The notes beneath the pieces are model-generated. The model searched no databases. It had not been told where the DNA came from and worked only from the letters and a program-made list of their open reading frames with translations. A DNA stretch of 64,000 nucleotides from Sediminibacterium sp. (GTDB taxonomy: Bacteria; Bacteroidota; Bacteroidia; B-17B0; Aurantibacillaceae), in NCBI GenBank assembly GCA_030054095.1, contig JASGCO010000022.1, positions 1 to 64,000 of the forward strand. Direction: 5' to 3'. The first letter of the stretch is position 1; each line of letters starts with the position of its first letter. The translations under genes were made by a program, and so were the position numbers. Positions 1-7,278 of this stretch are shown in pieces.

Positions 1-362
1 TCCACAACTGCGGCAAAATACATGTGTGCCCAAGCTTCTCCTGATAAATTAAACAACATATAAGGAATGTGAATAATTGCTACAATAATATTGATGATGC
101 GATTTGGTTTGCTAGGTAGAGCCACTGAAATGAAAACCATTAAAGTTGGAATTGTGAGCGCTACAAGTGCCGCCATGATAAAGCTTTGCGTAATTTCAAA
201 TAAATAGACTTTCCCTTTTATAATACCATTAATATTTCCTGGCATATATAAGGCAAAATAATCCACATATCCATAAAGCAACATGAAGCTTATCCATAAC
301 ATGGCAATTTTCAGTTTTACATTTATTTGAATATCTTCAAACAGATTTTGTGTCGTTTTCAT
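1..362 (-). CDS. DUF6326-like small membrane protein (partial, runs off the window)
   Basis: An open frame starts at ATG 362-360 and continues past base 1, so the C-terminus is missing. The 120 visible residues hold about three hydrophobic helices and the segment YVDYFALYMPG, which resembles the small DUF6326 membrane family; function unknown. It follows the 373-996 gene on the same strand with a 10-base gap, so the two are probably co-transcribed together with the Crp/Fnr gene at 1094-1660. The family name is from memory of the motif. Confidence 0.6.
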   Translation of the reverse strand, partial: MKTTQNLFEDIQINVKLKIAMLWISFMLLYGYVDYFALYMPGNINGIIKGKVYLFEITQSFIMAALVALTIPTLMVFISVALPSKPNRIINIIVAIIHIPYMLFNLSGEAWAHMYFAAVV

Positions 363-372
363 CTATGAAATA

Positions 373-996
373 TTAAAAATTAAATCCAAAATTTAGACTA
401 GGTTCAGGTGTCCATTTTGGCCACTTGTCATCTTTTTCTTTGAAATCGGCAGGGAAATTACTTTGATAAATACGACCAGCAATAGCAATACCAGGTTGAA
501 GAAATACTCTGTCCTTAAAAAGTTTGATATGATAACCAACTTTATTAGTACTGAATATTATGAAGCCACTACCCACCTTATCACCGTTTTCATTTTTATA
601 TGTTTGCCACATGGGCGTAGCATCTACTGCTAAGAAAAGACCTTTCCATAAATATCTTTGATAAATAATAGCAAACCCATACTCCCTAATGTAACCGGGA
701 AATTTCTCTTCTGGTTTTTTGTATGCGTCATTATAAAAAGGATTAATTCCAAGAGGCCAAGCGTGTTTCCAAGTTTTTAGTTCAAGTGAAATAACATCTT
801 TCCCTGTGATACGATAACCTATGTTCAGTAGAGCAAAGCCCGGTGGGTTTACCTTATCTAAATTTCCAAACAAAAATAATGTACTACCTATAAAAAGCTT
901 TTTGTGGCTACTGTCTGTTTTATCGTATTGTGCATTTATTTGTAAACTACTTACCAAAACTAGAGCAAGGACAATCCATGAAATTTTCTTTTGCAT
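373..996 (-). CDS. Secreted outer-membrane beta-barrel-like protein, unknown function
   Basis: This 207-residue protein starts with a clear signal peptide (hydrophobic 6-20, cut near INAQ at 20-23). The rest is alternating short strands rich in Tyr, Phe and Gly, ending LNFGFNF, a terminal aromatic residue as in outer-membrane barrels. No family is recognised. It sits between the Crp/Fnr gene (97-base gap) and the DUF6326-like gene, all on the minus strand, so it may belong to that regulator's unit. Confidence 0.55.
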   Translation of the reverse strand: MQKKISWIVLALVLVSSLQINAQYDKTDSSHKKLFIGSTLFLFGNLDKVNPPGFALLNIGYRITGKDVISLELKTWKHAWPLGINPFYNDAYKKPEEKFPGYIREYGFAIIYQRYLWKGLFLAVDATPMWQTYKNENGDKVGSGFIIFSTNKVGYHIKLFKDRVFLQPGIAIAGRIYQSNFPADFKEKDDKWPKWTPEPSLNFGFNF

Positions 997-1093
997 ATCT
1001 TTTTAAATTAATATTAAATGATACTGCAAAAATAGATTGCTGTGTAATTTACAATCGTTATCTTAAGATAATAAATGAGAATTAATTAGTGTT

Positions 1094-1660
1094 TCATTTA
1101 ATTCGTGCTCTTAATCTGCTGAGTGATACTGGAGTTATGCCTAAATAGCTTGCCAATTGATGTTGAGGCACACGTTGAATGAGGTCGGGTCTGTTTTGAA
1201 GCAAATTCAAGTATCTTTGCTCAGGCGAAGAAGTTTTAAATTCATCAAAATTAATTTGCTGTTTAGCCAAAAGTTCTTCTGATAGTATCCCGCACATTTG
1301 TTGAAATTTAGGGAATTTAGTATTTAATTCAACGCCCATATCTTTATTTGCAACAATAAGTATAGAATCTTCTATACAGTTTATAAAATATTCTGACGGA
1401 GTATTATTTATTGTACAATTAGGCGTTAAACCTTCCATTTCTGTATAAAAAGCAGTAGTTTTTTCTTCACCATTTATGATGTAATATTTCCGTATGCAAC
1501 CTTTTAGAACAAAATAGTGCTCCTGCGATTTCTGTCCTACTTTGAGTAAAATAGCTCCTTTCTTAAAAGTGCGGAATATGTCTAAAGTTAGTATTGCGTT
1601 CTTTTCGTCTTTTGTTAACGAAATGTATTTTGATATAAATTCAAATAATATGTCTTGCAT
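1094..1660 (-). CDS. Crp/Fnr-family transcriptional regulator
   Basis: The 188-residue protein has a cyclic-nucleotide-binding-type beta-roll over about residues 20-110 (VGQKSQEHYFVLKGCIRKYY and following) and a short C-terminal helix-turn-helix with VPQHQLASYLGITPVSLSRLR, the usual ending of small Bacteroidota Crp/Fnr proteins. Ligand and targets are unknown. ATG 1660 lies 35 bases after the outer end of attC-like site A (1695), the short leader usual for a cassette's first gene. With the two genes downstream it could therefore form a further integron cassette whose attC lies beyond base 1; this is inference. Confidence 0.85.
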   Translation of the reverse strand: MQDILFEFISKYISLTKDEKNAILTLDIFRTFKKGAILLKVGQKSQEHYFVLKGCIRKYYIINGEEKTTAFYTEMEGLTPNCTINNTPSEYFINCIEDSILIVANKDMGVELNTKFPKFQQMCGILSEELLAKQQINFDEFKTSSPEQRYLNLLQNRPDLIQRVPQHQLASYLGITPVSLSRLRARIK

Positions 1661-1694
1661 TGTTTTACATTTTTACTGCCGTCTGTTACACTTG

Positions 1695-1876
1695 CCACTA
1701 ACGTTCCTAGGTCGTACACCGGCGGGGCTTTCAGAGCCTCCTGCGTCTATACCCTAAAACGGTTATATGAAGATACAAATGTTTTTTAGTGAGGGCAAAT
1801 GAAATTCGCGAAGTGGTAACTTTTCGGCCCGAGCGATGACCGAGTCCGCCCGCTTACGTTTATTTGCTGTTAGCGG
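1695..1876 (-). repeat. attC-like site A (after the leucine-rich-repeat cassette)
   Basis: A 182-base imperfect palindrome with outer boxes CCACTAAC (1695-1702) and GTTAGCGG (1869-1876). Inner arms at 1713-1729 and 1843-1858 pair (CGTACACCGGCGGGGCT against the reverse complement CGTAAGCGGGCGGACT). In cassette orientation R'' is CCGCTAAC, one base from the complement of the cassette's start box GTTAGTGG at site B. The central part closely matches site B (shared GTCTATACC, GGTTATAT, AGATA, AATGTTTTTAG), so A and B form a subfamily of about 180 bases. Confidence 0.75.
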
Positions 1877-1925
1877 TTCGGTTTGCGAACACAGTTTAAG
1901 TCTTGCTTAGGTGTTCGACGAACTA

Positions 1926-2576
1926 TTACTTACCACACAGAGGCATTGTTGTGTAACTTTTCATTGCTGGCAAAACATGATTGGGTAAGCATGTATTAGG
2001 ATTGGAAGAAAGATCAACGTAGGTAAGTGATTTAGGGAAAGATGGAAAATAAGTTATTTGATTATAGTGGCATTGTAACATATCAAGTGAAATAGGTAAT
2101 ATCGGAAGACTGGTTAGAGAATTAAACTGACAATTAAGTTCAGTAAGAGAATTAGGTAATGACGGAAGACTCGTTAGAAAATTATTACAACAAATTAAAT
2201 TAGTAAGTGAACTTGGTAAAGCAGGTAGATTGGTTAAATTATTTGAACTGCAATCCAAAAACTGCAATGAATTAGGTAGAGCTGGAATATTGGTCAGCCC
2301 GGATAGATGGCATTCTAATCGTGTCAGTGAAGTAAAATATTGTATACCACTTAGGTCTTTGATGTTTTGTCCGCCAACATTAATTGTTTTAGTCCCTGTT
2401 GTTACCAATGTATTTGTAATGTCCAATGATTGCGCCTTCATAGCGCTTGGTACTAGTCCTTTCAAATAGGTCGCAAAGTTGTCGTCAGGTATGAGAACAT
2501 AAGTTTGTGCTTTGCTCATGAAAATGGCGGTAAATAATAAACTCGTTATTAAGGCTATTTTTTTTGTGGTTTTCAT
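1926..2576 (-). CDS. Secreted leucine-rich-repeat protein (cassette gene)
   Basis: The 216-residue protein has a signal peptide (1-23, ending MSKAQ) and then, from about residue 75, six to seven leucine-rich repeats of about 20 residues. The repeating pattern is SLTNLPALPxSLxxLxCxxNxLT. This is the short Bacteroidota LRR form found on secreted or surface proteins, probably for binding. No T9SS tail is visible, and it ends CGK after a Cys pair. It is the only gene between attC-like sites B and A. Its stop lies 49 bases before site A, and its start 88 bases after site B. Confidence 0.75.
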   Translation of the reverse strand: MKTTKKIALITSLLFTAIFMSKAQTYVLIPDDNFATYLKGLVPSAMKAQSLDITNTLVTTGTKTINVGGQNIKDLSGIQYFTSLTRLECHLSGLTNIPALPNSLQFLDCSSNNLTNLPALPSSLTNLICCNNFLTSLPSLPNSLTELNCQFNSLTSLPILPISLDMLQCHYNQITYFPSFPKSLTYVDLSSNPNTCLPNHVLPAMKSYTTMPLCGK

Positions 2577-2664
2577 GTCTTTTCGCTTTATGCGTCATTA
2601 TAACGGAAATGTCCAAATAGGTTACAAATTATTTTGTCTGCCGAAATGTCTGGCAGCAAACTGA

Positions 2665-2844
2665 CCACTAACGGTTTGCGAATTTGCCCAGTGCGGCTTT
2701 CGAAGCTTCCTGTGTCTATACCGACAAAAGGTTATATCGAAGATAAATGTTTTTAGCGAGGCGCAAAACTGTCTGCGAAGCAGGCCAAAACGCGCCCGAG
2801 CGACTTCGAGGTCTGCCCGTTGGATTTTATGTGCTGTTATGTGC
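2665..2844 (-). repeat. attC-like site B (after the lipoprotein cassette)
   Basis: A 180-base site with outer boxes CCACTAAC (2665-2672) and GTTATGTGC (2836-2844). In cassette orientation R'' is GCACATAAC, the exact reverse complement of the start box GTTATGTGC at site C, where this cassette begins. Inner arm pairing is weaker than in A, C and D, but the centre matches site A. The gene's stop codon (2850-2848) is only 3 bases from R'', the tight packing usual in integron cassettes. Confidence 0.75.
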
Positions 2845-2847
2845 TGT

Positions 2848-3579
2848 TTATTCTGTCTTATTACCGAAAGATAGTCGTAGTCCGAAACCTATATTTAATA
2901 TGCTTGTTCGCATAGTTGCTGCATAAGGGTCATTAGAAAGGCCTTGAATCATTGTCAAGCCAAAATTGCCTACGAAAGATAGTCGTTTTGTTATTTTATT
3001 ATTTATAAAAAAATACGGTTCTAAGGCATAATGGTCAGCAGTTGTATTTATTAGCCAGTTAAAATTAGCGTCTGTATAACTATAGCGAATATTACCGGCT
3101 CTTATACATACACCAATAAGTCCATCGTCTATTAATTTATGACTACCAAAATTTATTTGGGCATAATATTTTTCGTAATGTCCTTTAGCCCTGACCAAAA
3201 GAGTTTCATTAGAAATTATTGGATCGCCGAATTTTGAAGCGCCTTGCCCATATCCTCCGTAGAGCTCTATAACCGAATTATTTTTGAAGCAATAATAAGT
3301 TCCAATAGCCCCTTCAAGATACTGATGATATTTTCTATTCGGATTCGGTTGATCGAATTCTTGAGAATATTGTCCGTTTAATTGAATAGCAAGATGATTG
3401 ATCGGAGTATACGCAGTCTTTAAATTGAGTCCATTTGTAAAAGCAGTCGATTCAATTTGAATTTGTTTTTTATTTTGAAAAAGTGGAGTATTTGGTGTTG
3501 TTGGTGTATAAATCGACCTACAGCTAACTAAGCAAGAAGTCAAAATTATGAAAATGTCTATAGAGGAAATTCTAATCAA
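2848..3579 (-). CDS. Putative lipoprotein with outer-membrane-barrel features (cassette gene)
   Basis: The 243-residue protein begins with a hydrophobic stretch ending LVSC (Cys 20), a plausible lipobox. It continues with amphipathic strands (QLNGQYSQEF, VIELYGGYGQG, FVGNFGLTMIQG, LNIGFGLRLSFG) suggesting a beta-barrel. No ATG is in frame at the right place. The best start is TTG 3579, 14 bases inside the cassette from the site C box, an unusual and uncertain start. It is the single gene of the cassette between sites C and B. Function unknown. Confidence 0.6.
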   Translation of the reverse strand: MIRISSIDIFIILTSCLVSCRSIYTPTTPNTPLFQNKKQIQIESTAFTNGLNLKTAYTPINHLAIQLNGQYSQEFDQPNPNRKYHQYLEGAIGTYYCFKNNSVIELYGGYGQGASKFGDPIISNETLLVRAKGHYEKYYAQINFGSHKLIDDGLIGVCIRAGNIRYSYTDANFNWLINTTADHYALEPYFFINNKITKRLSFVGNFGLTMIQGLSNDPYAATMRTSILNIGFGLRLSFGNKTE

Positions 3580-3592
3580 GGTTTCTACATAT

Positions 3593-3727
3593 GCACATAA
3601 CGGTTTGCAGCTACAAGAAGTTGGCGATTTCGGAGACGAAAACTGTCAGCCAGCACTGAACTTGATACGAAGCAAAAAACTTCATTTAACCACTGAACCG
3701 CCAATTTCTTGTAGGTGCTGTTACCGG
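3593..3727 (-). repeat. attC-like site C (after the AAA ATPase/RloB cassette)
   Basis: A 135-base palindrome with outer boxes GCACATAAC (3593-3601) and GTTACCGG (3720-3727). Inner arms CTACAAGAAGTTGGCG (3611-3626) and CGCCAATTTCTTGTAG (3699-3714) pair at 15 of 16 positions. In cassette orientation R'' CCGGTAAC is the exact reverse complement of the cassette's start box GTTACCGG at site D. It has the same length as D, and the central loops are alike (AAACTGTCA, TTGAT-CGA, TTAACCAC), so C and D are one subfamily. Confidence 0.85.
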
Positions 3728-3865
3728 TAGTTCTTCTTTCCTGTCCAAAGGTCTCTTGAGTAATGTCAGCACCTACCCCATGCGTTAGATTGCAAACTCT
3801 TTTTATTTTTTTGTGGGTAAGCATTGTGTGTAGTGAAAAAAATGTGCTTGCAAATGTGTGTGGAT

Positions 3866-4591
3866 TTATTGATAACTTATTAGTTCTCTCACAAGTTCAA
3901 ATACTCTTGTCGTTGATTCCTCATTGGCGGGATTGCGATGACTCCATTTATTGTAGTTTCGTTCTGCTCTATCAATTGCTAAGTCAATTCTTTCTGTTTT
4001 AGTTTTATCGTCAATGGACATAAGTAAATCAAAAAATTCTTCCGTTACTTTTTTGTCTCCAGTTCCATCATAGTTTGCTCCCAATTTATTGATGTATGAG
4101 TTTATCTTCTTTTCATAATCGCTTCTATTCATTGCACCACCTTGATGGTCTTCAAAATGAAGTAATAGCCAGTATTCAAATGCTTGATTTGAGTATGCAA
4201 CTCCGAAACCGTTTGCTGTTGCCATTTTAACAGCAGCATTAAAGTTCTGGGCTTGTTTTGGATTGTCCGGTTTGGGGTCAGCATCAAAAACGCACCAAAC
4301 TTTTTCATAATTCCCTTTCTTGCTCAATGCTATTGCCTGTTTTACTAATGAAACCGTATTGAATCCTTTGCCAACTGTCTTGATTGTAGCCAAGGATAAT
4401 TTGAACTGCTCAAAATAACTTGGTTCAGTATTCTCACCTTCACAAACTATCAGAATGGTTGGCTTCTCCTTCTTTGTTGGCTTGCCTCTTTCTAAAATTG
4501 GTTCGCCTCTTCTCCTTTTTTTGGCAGCGTTTAGAGCTGCAAGATGTTTTTCTTTAGCTTCAATTTGAGCCACCTTTTTATTTTTCATCAT
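3866..4591 (-). CDS. rloB: RloB-like protein (second gene of an AAA ATPase/RloB defence pair)
   Basis: About 241 residues from ATG 4591 (ATG 4588 is equally possible), with a basic N-terminus and then ILIVCEGENTEPSYFEQF, the RloB signature of a Toprim-like fold. VWCVFDADPKPDNP supplies the acidic pair and SNQAFEYWLLLHFED the conserved end motif. RloB/AbiLii proteins pair with AAA ATPases in phage-defence or abortive-infection loci such as Rlo and AbiL. The gene overlaps the end of the ATPase gene by 14 bases, indicating translational coupling. 138 non-coding bases separate it from attC-like site C. The defence role is inferred from family and pairing. Confidence 0.85.
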   Translation of the reverse strand: MMKNKKVAQIEAKEKHLAALNAAKKRRRGEPILERGKPTKKEKPTILIVCEGENTEPSYFEQFKLSLATIKTVGKGFNTVSLVKQAIALSKKGNYEKVWCVFDADPKPDNPKQAQNFNAAVKMATANGFGVAYSNQAFEYWLLLHFEDHQGGAMNRSDYEKKINSYINKLGANYDGTGDKKVTEEFFDLLMSIDDKTKTERIDLAIDRAERNYNKWSHRNPANEESTTRVFELVRELISYQ

Positions 4592-5894
4592 TCGGCAGCT
4601 TTTTAAAGTTAAAGAGATTTTCAAAAGCGTTTAAGTATGGGATGGCACCATATTTACCTTCAATGTAATTACTTTCAAAGTTTTCATTCTTCCGAACAGC
4701 AAAATCAGCAAGAGAAAATAATTTTGAAACCCCAATTCTATCTTTTTCAACAAACCAAATTTGGTCTCTACGGAATAAACCAGAACCCAATAAATTCGTA
4801 TCGTGAGTATTGAAAATTAATTGAGCATTATTTGGATTGTGTTCAACAGAATTAAAAAGAGAAACTAACTTGCAAACAAGATTCGGATGAAGTTTTGAAT
4901 CAAGTTCGTCAACAACCAATACATAACCATTTTCAAGTGAATCCAACACTGGACCTGTCAAGGCAAAGAATTTTTTTGTTCCTGATGATTCTTCTTCATC
5001 TAATGAGAATTTGATGTCACCGACATACTTTTTATTGCTATCAAATTTTTTATGCGTTGTAAGGACATCTGAAATAAATTCTGCTCCCTCGTCTTTTACC
5101 TTTTTTGAAATCATATCCTTCAATTCTTGAGGCATGTCTTTCGGAAATTTTGATACATCAAGAATCTCAAGTGAAATATCCTGAATACCAAGGTCAGCAA
5201 CCTTTAATAACTCAAGTATTTTGGCTTTATGCTTGGGGTCTTTTGTTCTACTCATGGTAAATCCTTGATATCCGCTTTCATTTAACCCCGAGATTGTTTT
5301 AAATCCTTTGAACCAATCAAGAACTTTACCCGCAATCTTGTCGTTAAATTGTGCTGCTTTTGAAAGCATAAGTTCATTGTCACGAATCACGTCTTCTTTA
5401 ACCAAAAAAGCTCCCTTACTAAAATTCCTGCTATGAATTTCAAACTTTTGTTTCTCACGATAAAAGATTTCTACTTCTTTGGTCTTTGGACGATGGTAAA
5501 GCCACTCTGAGATAACTTTCTCATTAGTAACTTCAAAACCATATCTGAACATTGCTTTCTTGTAAAGGAAAATCACTTCAAACTCACTTGAATCTTTCTC
5601 CGAGTCTGTTTGAAGTTTGAACGGTTCAACTTCTATTGGCTCTCCTTTTTGGCTGTCTTTTGATGACCGAATTACAAACTGTTTCATGAACATTAACCCG
5701 TCAATCAACTTACTCTTGCCACTCGCATTTGCTCCAAAGATTACAGAGCTTTTCAATAGCCGTAAGTTGAAGTCATTTTGTTGGGTAATATTTTCTTTTT
5801 CTCTTGTTGACTTGTCGTAATTAGATGCCACCATGTTTAAGACAGTCTTTTCTTTGAAGGTCTTAAAGTTTCTTATTGAGAACTGTATTAGCAT
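4578..5894 (-). CDS. rloA: AAA-family ATPase, RloA/AbiLi-like (defence pair with RloB)
   Basis: 438 residues from ATG 5894, where the usual N-terminus of the family (MLIQFSIRNFKTFKE) begins. Longer readings upstream have no family support. Walker A is GANASGKS (about 53-60). The Walker B region is YVLVVDELDSKLHP, followed by LIFNTHDTNLL, the AAA_21/AAA_15 arrangement seen in OLD, AbiLi and RloA proteins. It forms a two-gene cassette with RloB. A TAnnTTTG-type -7 element (TACATTTG, minus strand, 5930-5923) lies 29 bases before the start, so the cassette may carry its own promoter. Confidence 0.85.
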   Translation of the reverse strand: MLIQFSIRNFKTFKEKTVLNMVASNYDKSTREKENITQQNDFNLRLLKSSVIFGANASGKSKLIDGLMFMKQFVIRSSKDSQKGEPIEVEPFKLQTDSEKDSSEFEVIFLYKKAMFRYGFEVTNEKVISEWLYHRPKTKEVEIFYREKQKFEIHSRNFSKGAFLVKEDVIRDNELMLSKAAQFNDKIAGKVLDWFKGFKTISGLNESGYQGFTMSRTKDPKHKAKILELLKVADLGIQDISLEILDVSKFPKDMPQELKDMISKKVKDEGAEFISDVLTTHKKFDSNKKYVGDIKFSLDEEESSGTKKFFALTGPVLDSLENGYVLVVDELDSKLHPNLVCKLVSLFNSVEHNPNNAQLIFNTHDTNLLGSGLFRRDQIWFVEKDRIGVSKLFSLADFAVRKNENFESNYIEGKYGAIPYLNAFENLFNFKKLPNDEK

Positions 5895-5922
5895 AACAAA
5901 TGTCGTTTTTGAAAATATTTGA

Positions 5923-5930
5923 CAAATGTA
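5923..5930 (-). promoter_or_regulatory. Possible cassette promoter -7 element for the AAA ATPase/RloB pair
   Basis: TACATTTG matches the Bacteroidota -7 consensus TAnnTTTG, 29 bases upstream of ATG 5894. A TTG lies only 13 bases further upstream (5946-5944), a shorter spacer than usual, so the call is weak. The leader back to site D (about 190 more bases) shows no other gene. Confidence 0.3.
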
Positions 5931-6139
5931 GTGATTATTTTCACAATGACGCAAAATAAAGCTAAATATTGCATTAAATATGTCAAAAAACAGGCTTAAT
6001 GTGCATTGGCGAAAATAAAATGTGAAGCAACTTGCTTGGGTGGTGTGTAGGGTTGCTTCTCTGTTTATTTTACGAAGCGTAGAATTTTGTCAGTCTGTAT
6101 CAGCAAAAAAATGGTTTATGCACTGTCGCTATAGAATTA

Positions 6140-6274
6140 CCGGTAACGGTTTGGCGCTTGGCGCAGTGGCGGATTTCGAAGCACAAAACTGTCAATATAC
6201 CACAAAAGTTGATGCGAGGTAGAATGTTCAATTAACCACGTCACCCGCCATTGAGCCAAACGCCTGTTATAGGC
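6140..6274 (-). repeat. attC-like site D (end of the first cassette after attI)
   Basis: A 135-base palindrome with outer boxes CCGGTAAC (6140-6147) and GTTATAGGC (6266-6274). Inner arms GGCGCTTGGCGCAGTGGCGG (6153-6172) and CCGCCATTGAGCCAAACGCC (6245-6264) pair at 17 of 20 positions, with mismatches mostly allowing G-T. In cassette orientation R'' GCCTATAAC is the exact reverse complement of GTTATAGGC at 8308-8300, beside the recombinase gene. This ties the first cassette to the attI-like site. Confidence 0.85.
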
Positions 6275-6311
6275 AGCCATTCTTCTCCGTTCGTTTTGTT
6301 GACCTATTGAG

Positions 6312-7229
6312 TTAAGCACTTGTCTTACGTTTTAGTGTTTCAATGTCGAGAACTTGGTCGTATTCTTTTTTGTGAATTTTCTTGCTTGTAATGTCAATTT
6401 TAACTGTCGAGATAAACTCTTTGAAATCGGAATTCATTGTCAGTTTATTGATTGTCTCCCAGTCAAGTGCTTCACGATATTTTGCAGGAAAAATAATTTC
6501 TGATGAATGAGGGTCGTCAAGATTAAGTTTGATTACTCCAATACCAAATGATGTAGATAGTCGAGATAGTTCGCTTCTAAATTCTTCTTCTTCGGAAACT
6601 TCGGCAGCAACCAAATAACTTTCGTTTGCCCAAGATGAGTTAGAAACTGTCTGGAAAAAACTTTCTCTTAAATTCCCAAAACTTAATTCTCGCTTTAGTT
6701 CAAATGATAAAAGTCGAATTGAAATATTACCAATAGATGAACTTAATTCATAAACTTCTTGCTTCCAATCGTCAAGCGGAAAGTAGCAACCAACGATATC
6801 CGGGTGAACCCACTCACCAAATTCCTTTTTTGAAGATTGTGAATGGTTAATTGTCTTGGTGTAGCAATGTAAATGGTAATAAGCGTAATATGTCAGATAT
6901 GGGTGTAGGTCTTTCTCTAAAAAGTCAAACCGTTTTTTCTTAACAACGGTCGGCTCTTTTGAAACTGCTGTTTCTGATAAGTCGAGTTGGCTTGCTTGCG
7001 ATTTTAGATAGAATTTTTTCGGTCTGCTGTCTGTCTGTGTAAACGGTGATTTTGGATTGTCTTTTGCGTTAACGTAAATCTGTGCACCAAGTGTCGCCCA
7101 AGGAGTTTTGCCTTCGCTGTTAAGTTGTTTGTCATAACCTTTTTCTGTCGCCAAAGTCCAAATTTCGTTGGCGGTCAACGGTCGTTTTTCTTCTCTTAAA
7201 ACTCTTTCGGCTAATTCTAAAAATGTCAT
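6312..7229 (-). CDS. HARE-HTH (HrgA/COG2958-like) protein, cassette gene
   Basis: 305 residues. The first 75 match the HARE-HTH/HB1-ASXL winged helix: TFLELAERVLREEKRPLTANEIW, then PWATLGAQIYVNAKDN and FYL. This module is found in HrgA and in restriction-linked proteins. Residues 110-260 look like the COG2958/HrgA effector half, including EKDLHPYLTYYAYY and a middle segment with LLSFELKRELS and SYLVAAE that is compatible with a PD-(D/E)XK-like fold (E..K..). It follows the 7279-8259 gene after 49 bases, in the same cassette. A role in restriction or defence is inferred. Confidence 0.6.
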   Translation of the reverse strand: MTFLELAERVLREEKRPLTANEIWTLATEKGYDKQLNSEGKTPWATLGAQIYVNAKDNPKSPFTQTDSRPKKFYLKSQASQLDLSETAVSKEPTVVKKKRFDFLEKDLHPYLTYYAYYHLHCYTKTINHSQSSKKEFGEWVHPDIVGCYFPLDDWKQEVYELSSSIGNISIRLLSFELKRELSFGNLRESFFQTVSNSSWANESYLVAAEVSEEEEFRSELSRLSTSFGIGVIKLNLDDPHSSEIIFPAKYREALDWETINKLTMNSDFKEFISTVKIDITSKKIHKKEYDQVLDIETLKRKTSA

Positions 7230-7278
7230 ACTTTTTTGTCTTTAATTTTTTGTTGCACTGTCTTCCTATTCTTGCTTG

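Noticed and set aside
2000-2350. Short direct DNA repeats resembling an array
   Set aside because: They are codons of the leucine-rich repeats, in frame with a period of about 60 bases. Not CRISPR and no spacers.
3585-3824. 79-codon open frame on the minus strand across attC-like site C
   Set aside because: It runs through both arms of the palindrome, so its sequence is explained by the recombination site. It has no family look or ribosome site.
1695-6274. Reading the four palindromes as simple dispersed MITE- or REP-type repeats
   Set aside because: Outer boxes differ between sites but match within each cassette in reverse complement, which fits site-specific recombination and not copy-paste repeats.
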